From Isoetes taiwanensis (taxonomy: Eukaryota > Streptophyta > Lycopodiopsida > Isoetales > Isoetaceae), in assembly GCA_021234155.1 (NCBI GenBank), contig JAJEKV010000002.1, forward strand, positions 2,919,125-2,983,124: DNA of 64,000 nt, written 5' to 3'. Below are positions 44,126 through 57,285 of the stretch, one piece after another (the stretch's first letter is position 1; each line of letters opens with the position of its first letter). The notes beneath the pieces were generated by a model. The model was not told the DNA's origin. It saw only the letters and a program-made list of their open reading frames with translations, and made no database searches. Position numbers and translations under genes: made by a program.

Positions 44126-47100
44126 AGAGGACGATGCTCTGGCTGCGATATGTAGTTTCACCGTACTGGTATGCTGCAGAAATTGGGAAAGCTCATGAAT
44201 GAAGAATGCCCACATAGGGAAGAGATTGTTGCAGGCAATTGCAACAACACCATTTTATTTTGTGGGCTTTAGTACAACACAGGGATTTGATCAGCGTAGC
44301 ATGGTAAAGGTTCCATAGTTGCTCCTTTGTCCCATTAGGCTCCACCACGCATGTTGAACATCTTCAAAAATACAATGCAAGTTATGATAGGCACTTAGAG
44401 AAACTATCAACACAAAATGACATGTCTTGAATTAGTTTAGACTTGTGCACAAATCCAATGAAGAGAAGCAGAAACAACCTTTCCTAATTACCTGAACCAA
44501 TCAAGATATAAAATAGAAGCATACCTAGCAAACAAACTCGTTGCTCCGAAATCATTGCCATAAACATGTTCCTGTTTAAATTTGACTTCCAGACAGAGAT
44601 GATTATAGTAGTAAAGACTGAAATTAGGACTCAGTAATAGAGCATCCACATCTACAGACCTAGACTCAAACTGTATTTCTTTCACTTGCCTTGCTAGATA
44701 TCACTGCATTTCAGCTCCTCCTGCAAAGATTAGGAGTTCAGCATGACATAGAAGAATATATTAATACTTAGTATGAGGATGAGGTCTTAGTTGTGCATAC
44801 TTGTATTAGCATCCCTGCTACCCTAAGTGTATTTATGTCTTGCCTTCATGTTCATGAACAGACTTAAAAGGATATGATATAACATGGTAAAGGTTCCATG
44901 GTTTCTCTTTCATCCCATTAGGCTCCATCACACGTGCTGAAGAACATCTTGAAGATACAATGCAAGTTATGATGGGCTCTTGGAGTAACTGCCAGTACAA
45001 AATGATAGATCTTAGATCAGTTTAAAGATTTTTTGGTGCACAAATCCAATAAAGAGAAGTTGCAAAAAAAAACCTTTCCTAATTAAATTAAGTCAACCAA
45101 GATAGAAAATGAAACTGTTCCTAGTGAACAAAACAGAAGTGTGCCTAGCAAATGAAGTCGTTGCTCCAAAAGCTTTGCTATAAACATGATCCTACTTAAA
45201 TTTGACTTCTAAACCGATATAACAGCAAGAAAGTGGGACTCAATATCGAGCATCGTCATTTACACGTTCACAATAAATTATAAAGACCTAGACTCCACCT
45301 GATTGCAGCTATATTTCTTTCATTTGCCTTGCTACATATCACAGCATTCTAGCCCCTTTTACGGAGATGAAGAGTTCAGCATGACATAGGAGAATTTATT
45401 AATGCTTAACATGCCATAAGACTTACTTGTGATGAAGTTTGAAGATGGAACCAGTGCTAGACCTAGGAAACAAATCATTTGCATATTTGTATTGGCATCC
45501 CAATACTCAAGGCATAGCAAGTTCCCATAAGAGGACCATCAGTACAAATCTATAAGAAACAATCAATACAACAATTTAGAAACAATCTCAAGAACTACAA
45601 CCTTAAGAATCACAATCCCAAGAATTATACAACCGTTCCATGGAAATAGACAAAAAAATCAAGTGTTTCTCCAAAATTATTAGAGCTTGCAAAGTAAAAA
45701 CACTTCCTGTAACATTGAGCCAACACAGAAGAGTTAATATGCCAAGACACATGGTGCCTAAGAGGATATATTACCGGAATATACCAAAGCTAGATATATT
45801 TCAGCTCGAGAAAGTGGTTGTGGCTATGGCCATATTGAAAACATAACATTCTATTGATCTAGAATTTTTAGTACAACCATATTTTATATGTGATTATATA
45901 CTCAATCAGGGGCTAAAGAGGAAAATAAATGAAGCTTGGATTTATGATTCCATGCATGCAAGCCATCAATGCGACTACGAAAATAGAACACCAGTAAATA
46001 CCAACCTAACAATCTTGAGACGTAGCACGCTATGCCCAAACCGCCAAGGACCAGGTGAAAGAACATACAATGATGAAATCGTGGAGAATAGCTCGCAAAA
46101 AATAAAAAGCAGATTTTAGCCCAATAGAGAGCGAATGGAGAACCCAGAGAAGAAAGGCACGAATACCTACGGTCTTTATTAGGGATGATGCCACCCCAAG
46201 GAAGACTTAGGATCCCAATTGCTCTAGTATAATCATATCTAATAAGCCAAGTGGGCGATTTTTTTTTTTTTTTTTTTTTTCCAGTTGCATGTATATGATA
46301 TTGTCATAGATATTGAAGTTGCTAGATTACATTATAAGAACAATCATCTACATAATTTGATGGATTTAAGATGCCAATAATTTAACTACTAAAAAATAGG
46401 GACCTCCAATACTTGACTCTTTTTTTCCAACCATGTATCTTTTTTTTTTTTCTCAAGAACTTGATAGTTTTGTTCCGTGTGGCTTTAACTATAATTTGAA
46501 GAAATGGGGTCCTTTTATCGATCTTGTACATCTTGTTTTACCATCTTGTAACATCGATCCAAAGACAAAAATACAAACAGAAGATATGAAAATAACAACC
46601 ATAGTATAATGTGAAGGATGGATTCTTGAAAGGCCTAAATGCTCTATTGGCCTCCAGCCAAACTTAAAATACCGATCCTTGCATGTTCCCTGCTTGCCAA
46701 GCTACTTGTCATGTTCTTAAAGACAACCACCTCAAAGAACATCGTGTCTAGAAGAGGGAAAGGATAGACTCGATACAAAAGTAGGTCTGATGAGGCCGGA
46801 ATAGAAACAAGCAAGCAATCCAGGTACTCACAGTATGTAGCATCCATGCGGTGAAGAATAAGCATGTTAGCAATCGTGGCATCCATTATTCTTGCCAGCT
46901 GAAATCGACCAAAAGAGAAAAGGATCGGAAGCCCAAAATCCAAAATCTTACAAAAAAAAATTCCTCCAATTTTTGGAAGTTTGGGAATTTGTGCCGGCTC
47001 ACAACCTCCTCAAAAACTTAGGAAAATAAATTAGAATAGAATATACATTATTGTCCCTTGTGCCCTGAGGCCCCTGGACTTATGTAGCATGGGCGAGCTC

Positions 47101-47965
47101 CCTGATGGGTGCTACTAACACATCCGCTGGCTATATTGTAGCCTTTTCTCAAGGCTTTTTTCTTGGTTTCTATTAGTACCAAAGACCCTAATTTATATTT
47201 TACTGTATTATATGAATGTTTTCGCTATCAACAGACTTTTGAACTCAGTATACATTGTGGATTCCATTGTCCCACCTTTAATAGTGGGTCGATTATGAAC
47301 CCCGAAGTTTTGGCGCACTGGCTTTCGAATGTGGAAATAGAACACCAGTATGCGGGTTATACCCAGCTCTGTATCCATGGGTCGGTCCTCACCGTCCCGA
47401 TACTTAGTTAGTTCCTTTTTTTGCAATTATTCCGCATAGTCTTAGTGCTCAATAGTGGCGTCCCAGTGACACATGAGCTCTGACAGTTCGACTACATTAG
47501 TGACGCCCGATTACTATCGGGGATTAAAAACCCCACCCCGCGGGTTTTCGGAAAAACCTTAATAGTAATGGGCTCACTAATGCTCAAAATTATTATGAGA
47601 TCCTTTTTTTCATCATTGTGGATTTTGGATTTCCGCCGCCACATCCTTTTTCCATCTAGTAGATTTTGGATTCCCCATCGGCCATTCTGCGCCACCGCCA
47701 TCGCCATTGTACCCGCCATTGAATACTTTCTTTTTCCTAGACTTTGAAGGTCCTTAGTTGACTCCCTCGACGCCAAACAACTAGGGCCTCGATAACCGGG
47801 CTCCTAAATATTCAAGCCCCGCTTTTCATATCTATTATCCGATCCGCATTCATCGTTATTCGATCCTTGTGGAGCAAAGCATTAAACCTTAAACTTTTAT
47901 GCGCAAAACCTTAAACCAAAGAACTGTTAATGCATAAGTTCTAAAAGAGAGCAAAGTTACTATAA
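44126..47965. repeat. Segmental unit copy 6
   Basis: The copy begins with CAGAGGACGATGCTCTGGCT and is very close to copy 2 up to about 46020. After that, small errors become frequent. It carries the element insertion from 47035 on, in an error-rich version up to about 47965, and then jumps to sequence matching 27060. About 30 bp around 45635 are missing relative to the other copies. Confidence 0.7.
47495..47582. repeat. Nested inverted-repeat core, error-rich copy
   Basis: The outer arms (CATTAGTGA and TCACTAATG) and middle arms are intact, while the inner CCCCGAA/TTCGGGG stem is damaged by deletions. It lies in the element copy starting at about 47035. Confidence 0.7.
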
Positions 47966-47984
47966 TAAGAAATATGTCCTGATC

Positions 47985-50399
47985 CCGGAAAGGCCTAAAT
48001 GCTCTATTGGCCTCAAAGCCAAACTAAAATACCATCCTTGCATCGTTCCCGCTGCGCCAAACTACTTGTCATTTCTTAAAGACAACCACCTCAAAGAACA
48101 TCGTGGTCTAGAAGGGAAAGGATAGACTCCGACACAAAAGTAGGGTCCGATGAGGCCGAATAAGAAAGAAACAAGCAATCAAGGTACTCATAGTATGTAG
48201 CATCCATGCTAAGTGAAGAATAAGCATGTTAAGAAATGGGTGGCATCCATTATTCTTGCCAAATGAAATCGATTAAAAAAGAAAAGGATCTAAGCCTAAA
48301 ATCCAAAATCTTACAAAAACAATTCCTCCATTTTTTGGAAGATTGGGAATTTGTGCCTACAACCTCCCTCAAAAACTTGGGAAAATAAATTAAAAAAATC
48401 AAAAAGGTTTTTCACCAATGAAAAAACCAAATTTGAAAAATAGATATGGTGCATTTTCTTTTTGAAAATCAAGAACACTTGAGTAATACATAAAAATATT
48501 GAGCAATTAGATTGAATAATTGTGCCACGCAACAATGGCTATGTTACTTAAAATATCTTGCATGGATGGAGAGGAATTTGTATGTATCAACTTGCATTGG
48601 AAAATTGAAATTGTAGTCGTTACCTCTCATAGTGAACTGCATAAGGTGCCCCCTTATAGCCCAATCCCCCTTTCTCCATTCAAGAGGACATAAAATGCCA
48701 TGACAATCTATAGAAGAAGAAGAGATTTTAACGTCACGCCACAAGGCAGCATCCTATCCGACAGAGTACGACAAATTATGGTGGGGTTGAATAGGGTGTA
48801 AATGTAAACTTGTTGTTAATGAAAGATCTAATAAATATACCCTAACACTATCCGATATGCAACATCTCTTTCATATCCGTTTTTAATGCATTTTTACCGC
48901 ATTTGTATGCAAAGAAATAGATTGATGATGGTGGAGTTGCATGTAGAGAGCCCGAGAACTAATCCCTTTGGTGGAACATGTATTTTCATTGGTGCCGATG
49001 GTCTATTCATGGAGGTAAGATGTCAAAAAAAGACATGTTTGATTGACTAAAAAACCCTGCTTTTTATGTACTAGTGATCAAATGGTTTCATTAACTGACA
49101 TACATGACAATTCCCTAAGGGCTCGGTTGATGGCCCACATGGATAAGACCATGCAACACCTTTCCGCTTATAGATTTCAAAATTGGTGGCAATGCAAAGG
49201 CTTTTTGAAGCAATACATCGGTCATATTGATGTAACCCATATTTTAAGTAGCATGCAAGTTCGCACAACTATTCATGCTTTTATTTGGGACAATATTTTG
49301 GGACTTTGAATAAAAACGAAGTTTAGTTGTTCTCACCACATGTTGCCAGTTTGCAAAAAGATCCTACATTCTCTACTACACAATCCGGTGGAGCACACAA
49401 CAAGATGCATTTAATATGTTGGTTATTAATATATGCTACTACTATATTCATTTGGTCACAAATGCAATAACTGGTGAGTCATATTGATGTTGAAAGTATT
49501 TTACCGTGAAAGAGGTGCCGGACTGCATCTCGCGACTAGTATTGTATTAATAACTAGTAGATAGAAATATACACCCTTGAAAATATTCTAAATTTAATTA
49601 CCATAACTAGATAGCTTTTATAAATAATATCCCTCAAATTGCTTACCCTCATCTAGTTCTCCTTAATTGCCAACCTAAAGGCATTCTCAGAAACGTAATA
49701 TCCAACGGCTTTTGAATATCCAACTATGATGTGTTCATAGTCGATGCTTGTATTTATCTAGGATGATACCCAGTTATTTTGAAATATCCAAAGAAAAATA
49801 TTTTGAAGCTTAGATTCAAGAGTCCACTGTGACGGTTTCCGTGATTGAGGAAAACCATAAAAGCCAAGTGATTCTTACATTAAACAACCCGATCATCCGG
49901 CTTAACCATTACCCTTGAATATAGATAGATAGGTGGATGGATAATACTTTTTTCTGGTAAAAATACAAAAAGTGATATGTCATAAGAAAGACAATTCTTC
50001 CTCAATTAGACATATTACTTCAAGTTGTTCCAAAACCAAGGAGGGTAATGACATGTTAAGTTTCACTAGCTATGTACATTGCAAATAAATTGTTGACAAT
50101 AATCTTGACTTGCTTAGATAGTTATTCCAACCAACGAAATGACATTGGAATTTATTGGTGGGTGGAAATGCACATGGTCTTTAGTCTTCTAGATGACGAG
50201 AGAATTTGGAACTTTTGGCTAACGTAATAACGTAAGTAATCCTTGAGTGAATGATATTAAAGGACCTAGTATTAGCAACTAGTAGATAGAAATATGCACG
50301 GTCTTTGAAATCTTCTAAAATTTAATGACCATTTTGTAAATATAATCTCCCCAATCTTCTACCTAATAGAATACAAAATTTGGATCGAGGAGGCATGTT
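47985..50399. repeat. Segmental unit copy 7, error-rich
   Basis: This matches 27060-29495 collinearly, including the 48-bp segment otherwise seen only at 27797-27846, so it is a duplicate of the unit with the intact protease. An error-rich transporter remnant lies at about 49190-49530. Confidence 0.75.
49190..49530 (+). pseudogene. PDR-type ABCG transporter remnant, copy D
   Basis: This is collinear with 28275-28634. The AFIWDNILGL frame, the ACAATCCGG region in place of the acceptor, and the FYRERG-encoding TTTTACCGTGAAAGAGGT are visible, with several indels. The donor region is also altered (GTAAGT has become GAAGT). Sequence errors and true decay cannot be separated here. Confidence 0.6.
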
Positions 50400-51741
50400 C
50401 TCTCGAGTTGCTACAATGGCCGGGTACAAAAAAGAGATCTTCATTGCCTTTGCATCGTAGGTAACAAGATGATTCTGCGCCGATTATGTTTCCAATGATG
50501 TAGATCGGATTAAGATAAGCCTTCTTGTGTGCAGAATGGCACGTGACATCAATAAGCAACATGACATTGGGATTGACCATGCCCATGTAATTTGAAAGTG
50601 GAGGATTGAATGAAGCCCCTGAAGTGGAAAGTGAGTGAGGAACTTTACGCGTTAGGTGCACGTGAAACATCAAAGAATAGATCGTGGCGGTACATGAACT
50701 TGAGGCGCGTGTGGCATTGCATTGACGAATGCACGCTACATATCATTGAATACACCTTCCACCGAGGATGGTGGCGTAGTACCGGAATGTCAATCATTGT
50801 ACCATGAGAGTTGAGATTCAATATGGTTGATTGGGTTTACATCCACGTGATTTCCCTGCCCGATCTTTACGTGAAGATGGACGCCGTAGATTCCTTCGCC
50901 AAGGATGGGTGTAGAAGCCCGTAAAGGATTTGGGGGAGGCGCCCAAAGAAGAGGGCGCTTATCAAAGATCTTAACCCATAAAGTGAAGACAATAGGGAGA
51001 ATACTCCATCAATGGGCAAATCGAGAGATGACAAGAGAAAAGAGGTCCCTAATTTAGTCCCAACCACCATCACCATAAAGCGATAGCCAACAAGAGTATT
51101 AGAACAACCGAAAGTTATCCCGGGCTTCTGGGTGGGGAGCCAGGGCAAAAGCGATGGCTTCGCTGCGTATTCCCCTTAGTGTAAACTCGTATCAAAAATC
51201 GTTGATACACATAGGAACAAGAATATTCAGGGACGATTTCTAAGAAAAGGATTGGGATCGAGGCCGCCAGAAAGCACCGAACAAAGGTCCACAACCATAA
51301 TAGGGATTACATATCCAAGGGTGGAAAAATGGGCTTAGACTGCCATGGATACAAAACATTTTCGGGACATGGAGCACAACTTCCTTCATTTTGAGAGCAT
51401 TCAGAGCAAGGGGCCACACTTTATCCAAACTTAGTCGCTTCCAGTGTCCATTTGTACCCTAAAAGGCTTTGCTGGAGTGCCCATCCATAAAGTCCATCAT
51501 ATACCCAGATGTGTGCTCGTAGGGGGGATGCGGACCATTGTGTCTAGCTTGCCAATATGCACTCCCTTTTTTTGGCTGCTTTCGCCCCTAGATGCAATTT
51601 CTCAGATGTTGGCAAACCCTTGTTACATGAGTTATATTCATTCTAATTTGCTGCTGCATGTGTGTTTGCGGGACTGAGTTGAGATCGTTCCAGTACGGTG
51701 AGCAATAGGGATCCTCCATGTTAATGTTAGGGAGCAGACAT
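50400..51741 (-). pseudogene. Aspartic protease copy D, many frameshifts
   Basis: The full length of the intact protease is present, from the ATG at 51741 to the stop region at about 50400, but it is broken into short frames by at least a dozen indels. Recognisable pieces are FHPW-like, LNALKMKEVV in an off-frame, ITFGCSNTLVG, LPIDGVFS, GASFNPPLSNYMGMVNPNVM and the end near GHCSN. Most lesions fall at CTG/CAG sites, so the underlying gene may be less damaged than it looks. It is the partner of the intact copy C, since both retain the N-terminal half. Confidence 0.75.
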
Positions 51742-54700
51742 TTGTGGAATTGCACTCTGAAACCGTGGAATTGCTCATTTGTAGTTGTTAGTTGTTCCTT
51801 TGGTGCCTTTACCCAAAAAGACAAAAGGACGACATTTTACCAAAAAAGTAAAGGTTTTCAGATGAGGGAAGAGGACGATGCTCTGGCTGCGTGGATTTTT
51901 TGCATGCTATGCTAGGGACCCCTCTGCTAGGACGTGACGACGGAGTTACGCTCCGGATTTTAAAGAAGAGCATTGCAAGCGCAACAAAGCAATGCAAGCC
52001 TACAAAACAAAGGTTTCAAAGCTTCTGCTTCTTTTCTGTGTTCCCATTTGCAATAATGCTCTGCTGCAAACAGGGAGAAGGGGGAAGAATAAGTTCGCTC
52101 TTGAAACAGGCCACAAATTGTTTCAGACTATGGGCTTCCCAGAACAGTAATTGCTTAAGCTGGGCCGCTGCTTGCCGCTCAATGCGCCCCATCCCTGTGG
52201 AGTCCAACCCTAGCCTGCACAATCTGGCCTGCTATCGGGGCCGATTTTGCCCTGTTCTAGCCCCCTTTCCAAGTTGTTTGGTAGCCCTTCAATCACCCAG
52301 TCCCGAATCTCCTAGCTTGATATTCTTCTGCCTTTTTCCAGGAAAAGCTTGGGAGAAGCTCCTAGATGCAGCATCCATCAAAGGAGGCGGCTTCTGGCGA
52401 GGGGTGCTCAGCTTAATCATCCAAACAAGTACTGTGACTCTTCCTTTGTTTTTCTTAGCAATTTGAGCTTCTTGAACTTGGAGAAAACAGATAATTTAGG
52501 TTTCTTGTGTTTTCACTCCTGGCGGGTCATGAAAGCTTGAGCCAGGGTTTATCACTTACTCCATTCTTCTAACTTGGTAATTGATCTGTTGGTAGCTGGG
52601 ATACATCGAGTTCATTGCCAGAAAGAAAAAGTGCCCTCAAGGATGAGCCTAAAATCATCATTTATATTTATACTCTTTGAAATAATGGGATTTAGATGTG
52701 GATTTGTGCTATGAACTGCTTCACCCTATGCATTGTGTTATGGAATTACTTGCTGTTTGAATACAAGCTAATGGACCAAATACTAAACCACTGAGGCCCA
52801 ATGATTATTTATGAGGGGTTCTCATTTGTCCAATTGTCATCTTAACATCCTGCCTGGTTAAAGCTCGAAATACCCCATTGAGTTATGACTGATGAGCAAC
52901 TTGAAGTGTTTTGCGGTTGTCCTCGCTCTAGATTGGTGGTAAATTAGAAACTGGAGCTATGGTATTTGTTGTCATTCTTTTCTATCTCAGATGCCTCAAG
53001 CAGGACATACATTTGGACTTTTCAGGTAATGTTTTGCCCAACCCGAATTTTGCTAACCTAACCGGGTGGAGATCAAGCAGATATCAGTGTTCACCGGATG
53101 GGGATGCGCCTTAATGCAATGAGGATGAAGATATAGCACTGAAGCAAACTTTGTCCACAAGTAGAGATGCTGGTGTTTTAAGAGGAAACACAAAGAAACA
53201 AAACAAAGACAAGGTATATGTCATGTTAATGGAACAGTGGATAGAGAATTCCAACCGCAATAAATCATTTTTTCCAATCTATGAACACGTCGACAATCCT
53301 GTTGATATTCAAGTCCGTATATCTGATGGATGTGGTATCATTTGTAATCAGCACACGCGCGAAGATAAATGAGGAGGATATGGAATTGGAAACGACCACA
53401 ACAAGTAAATATACATTAGGGTGCTTGGCATGGTATCACGCATTAGGAAATAAGTCTGACACAGATAAAGGCATGATGACACATAGTAGGATCAGAATTG
53501 TAATAGTGATTGCTGATGCTTGGGAGCTCACATCACTGAGCAGAATAGGAGAGAGCTTTTTTGGAATTTGATTTATCTTTAGGAGTTAATATAGACACGC
53601 CAATCAAACTCCGAAATTATGATGCAGTGCAACGAGGACATGGAATACAGGACAAAATTCCGGCGGCAACAACAAAATAACCCATTGAAATCGTTTAGGT
53701 GCCTGACCGGAAGGACGCAAACATGTAGAACATTAATGCCGAAGCAACATTAAAGCCTGCTAGATAGAGAGCGGCGAAATAATGTGGTGGACGGAGCGAT
53801 GAATATGGTGATGAGCTGGTTAAGCATCTAAATTTTGCTGGCAGCTGGCAAATGGCATGGTACCATGACGAACTATTCATTAGTCGCGCATTGTTCTGGC
53901 CTATTCACTAACCCATTGACTGAGCATTTCGGTGTCCAGGGAATACAGAAATATGAGGTGGATATAAGCCATAGAGTAGGCTTAGGTCTGGAGCCAGTTC
54001 TTGTTCTTCTAGCCCCCTTTCCAAGTTGTTTGTAGCCCTCCCAAATTCTACTTCCTTCAATTCCCTAGTTTGATCATTCTTCTGTTCTTTTTCCAGAGTC
54101 TCCCGTGAATTAAAAGTTGCAGAACCCTAGAAGCAGCACGAATGAGGCGCTTCTGCCAGGTTCCGGAAGCATCATCAAAGGAGTTTGCCTCCCCTGCACC
54201 TGATTGATCTGGAACTCAAAGCCTGGGATCCTTTCAAAAAATCTTTCAAAGAGAATCCAAAACTAGCCATAGAACTAGGGATGTTTGCTTCCTTTAAAAC
54301 CACAGCCCAAATCCAGCTCCCTAGGTCTCCCAAACGCCCGCCCAACCCCTCCTACTTCGAGCGGATGCGCTTTTGAAGTGAGAGCGGAGGTGCATTATGA
54401 CGAATATTACATGATTGAGCTTTTGTTCTGGCGCGGCGGCTGATAATTCGTAATAATAAATGGCTAGCCTCACTTGGCGTATGCCAGTAATAGATCTATT
54501 GTTGATATGTCCTGCAAGTAATTTCAAGCAGTCTTGTATCTTGCTGATCAGCAACTTTCTTTTGTATTTTACACGGCCCATTCCCACCGCACCGACCATT
54601 CACTGTCAAACTCTTTCCCCACCTTCGAAGTTCTCAGAGGACCACCCATAACCCGGCATTCCCAAACCCACTACAAAAGACACCAACTTACGAAGCGATC

Positions 54701-54960
54701 ACCTCCTGGCCCCACCCCTGCAACCCCACGTAACACCTCAGATGTCCCATAACTCCCATTGTCCGCCATCGCCTCAGCATTTACACTGCACCTGGGTATA
54801 CAACGTCCTCCACCTCAAAGGCCTGCATTCTAATGCAATGAGGTGCCACACAGAGTGTATGCAGCCACACAACTCTGCATTGAATGTTTGTAGTTTTGAT
54901 CAAGGACAAAGGAACATGGTGAACATGTGACTTAGAAAGCCTACTAGATGTAGAGATCTT
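51742..54960. repeat. Error-rich copy of 30804-34200
   Basis: This follows the clean sequence upstream of the protease: the head-to-head ORF region (51780-52130), the exon-like stretch (52240-52430), the intron-like stretch, and a KET module (53094-53900) whose frames are broken. It ends at about 54960 in a junction to a protease-like snippet. Confidence 0.7.
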
Positions 54961-57285
54961 TCATTGCCTTTGTATCAGAGGTAACAAGAGGCCCAATGTG
55001 ATTATTTATGAGGGCCCTCATTTGTCCAATTGTTCGTCCAACATCCCCGCCTCGGTTAAAGCCCGTAAATACCCCATTTGTTATGACTGATGAGCAACTT
55101 GGAAGTGCAAGCTTGTTAGTTGTCCTCTGTTGTTATCCTGGAAGAAATTAGAAAACCTGAAGCCATGGCAAAGTTGTCATTCTTTTCATCTCTTCAGATG
55201 CCTACATACCTTTGGACGCCTTTCCAAGCAGACATACATTCACGTAAAATAAAATCTTTGTAGGTTGCTTGCCCAACTAGGGATTGCTCAAGGAATTTTG
55301 CTAACCTAACTGCGAGATCGCTTATCATCGTTGTTCACCTGGATGGGATGCGCCTTTAACCAATGAGGATGAAGATATATAATCAACAAACTTTGTCCAC
55401 AAGTAGAGATGCCTGCGTTTTTAAGAGGAAAACACAAAGAAACAAGTCAAACAAAGACAAGGTATATGTCATGTTAATGGAGCTGCTGGATAGAGAATTG
55501 AAGTTGCACAATTGCAGCTTGAACAGAATACTGGGCTTGGTAAATTGTCGATATCCAAGTCCTATATCCATGGATGTGGTATCATTTGTATCGCGATACT
55601 AAAGGGAAGATAGCAATGAGGAGGATATGGAATTGGAAATGACCGCACAAGTAAATATACATTAGGTGCTTATGTTTGGGTATCACGCACAGGAAACAAG
55701 TCCGACATTTGATGCATTAATACTTACCAACATTAGCAGGACCGCTAAATAAAAACGTAAATAGCACAAGTGCATCGCCGATTTGTAGGTTCACGGACCC
55801 AATTTAGTTGGTAGTGTTAAAATTGCATGTTTTCTAAAATTTGATTGCGATCTTGGTCAAATACGATACATCTCACCCAATGATAATGAGTATGCAAAGT
55901 GAGGATATGACATTGTGAGCAAATTTGGTACACACAAATAACTCATTGAATGCTTCAGGTTTTGACTTCAAGGACAAAGAAAACATGCAGAGAAATGCAT
56001 AAATGCCCGTACAACATTAGAAAGTTTTTCATTTAGATAGAGAGCGTAAATAATGCAGTGTGAATTTTTGAGTTGATGAATATGGTGATGAGCTAAGTTA
56101 CATCTAATCCTGCTAGAAGTTATAAAATGGCAGAAATTGTGATGAACTATTCATTCGTGTTATATTGTCTCTTACTATTCATCTAACCCATCGACGGGAT
56201 AGCCTTGCAAAGGTCCAGTGAAAGGTTAAAACATGAGGATATGTCATTAGAGAAAAATAGGCCCCATTTGGCCCCCCTGTTTCAGTCTCTTTCCAAGTTG
56301 TTTGTAATTTAATCGCCTTTCACCCTCCTAGGCTTGATCATTCTTCCGCCTTTTTCCAGATCTTAATCTAAAAGTTTAGAGGTGAACCTCCTAGAAGCAA
56401 AGATTCATCAAAGGAGGCGGCTTCTCAAGCAGGGTTCCCGCACGATCAAAGGAGGTTTCCCGGGTTTCCTCAGACCATTGATCCTAATCCAAAGCCTAGA
56501 TCCTCTCGTGACCTTTCTTTAAAGAGAATCCAAAATCCAGATTATACAATCAGATGTTTGCTTCCTTTAAAACCATGTACTAACTACCTTTGTCTTCTCA
56601 AAATTCCAGCCAATCCTCGCCCTTCTATTTGCATTCTATTCTCCTTTGTTCTTCAAGATATCTTTGAGATGCCAACAATAGACTAGGCTTGAGAATTACT
56701 CACAATTAGAATTTGTTCTACTATGAAACCCCGGCGCTATATTGATAATTGCACACAAATACGCTTTCTACTCATGCATAAATAGTAAATATTCATTGTT
56801 AGATATGTCCCAAGAGACCTGCCTGTTAGCCTTTGTATCTTGCTTTCTACCATAACTTTTCTTTTGTTTACACTAAAATGGCCTTTGTCCCCATCAACAA
56901 TTTCCTTTGATTATTCTAGATATTTACTTAACCCTCCCACCCTCTGTTCCCAATCCACCCAAACCCTGGGCCCTGAAACCACACCCCAACCATGACCATA
57001 TTCAATTCTGCAACTCGCCATGGAACATTTCGAAGTAAGCAAAACCCAGACAACTGATAAAAACTACATATTTTGAAGATTTATACCGGTAAAATTTGCA
57101 TACAGAATGTCCTTTTCCATCTTCCAAGGTCGCAGGATCGGCACACGCTTTAATGCAGATGAGGGTGGCTAGAGTAATTTTGTATTATTGGGCTAACTTG
57201 CATCAATGCTTGTGTTTTTGGACTTCAAGGACAAAGAAACATGTAGAACACAGTAATTAGAAAGTTCTATTAGATAGAGATCTTT
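54961..57285. repeat. Tandem ~2.3-kb copy of 31860-34200, first
   Basis: The unit opens with about 30 bp like the protease 3' end (ATTGCCTTTGTATC and GGTAACAAG), then the 31857-34200 sequence including a KET module (anchors near 55440 and 55980). The next unit opens with the same chimeric junction, so the two are true tandem duplicates. All frames are broken. Confidence 0.65.

Noticed and set aside
11640-45000. The many spaced GCATGGTAAAGG modules as a CRISPR-like array
   Set aside because: The repeats are hundreds of bases apart, diverge gradually and are embedded in longer duplicated blocks; no cas genes or uniform spacers occur.
50400-51741. Protease copy D as a genuinely decayed pseudogene with a dozen frameshifts
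   Set aside because: Most lesions coincide with the CTG/CAG error pattern, so the number of real lesions cannot be stated; only the homology is reported.
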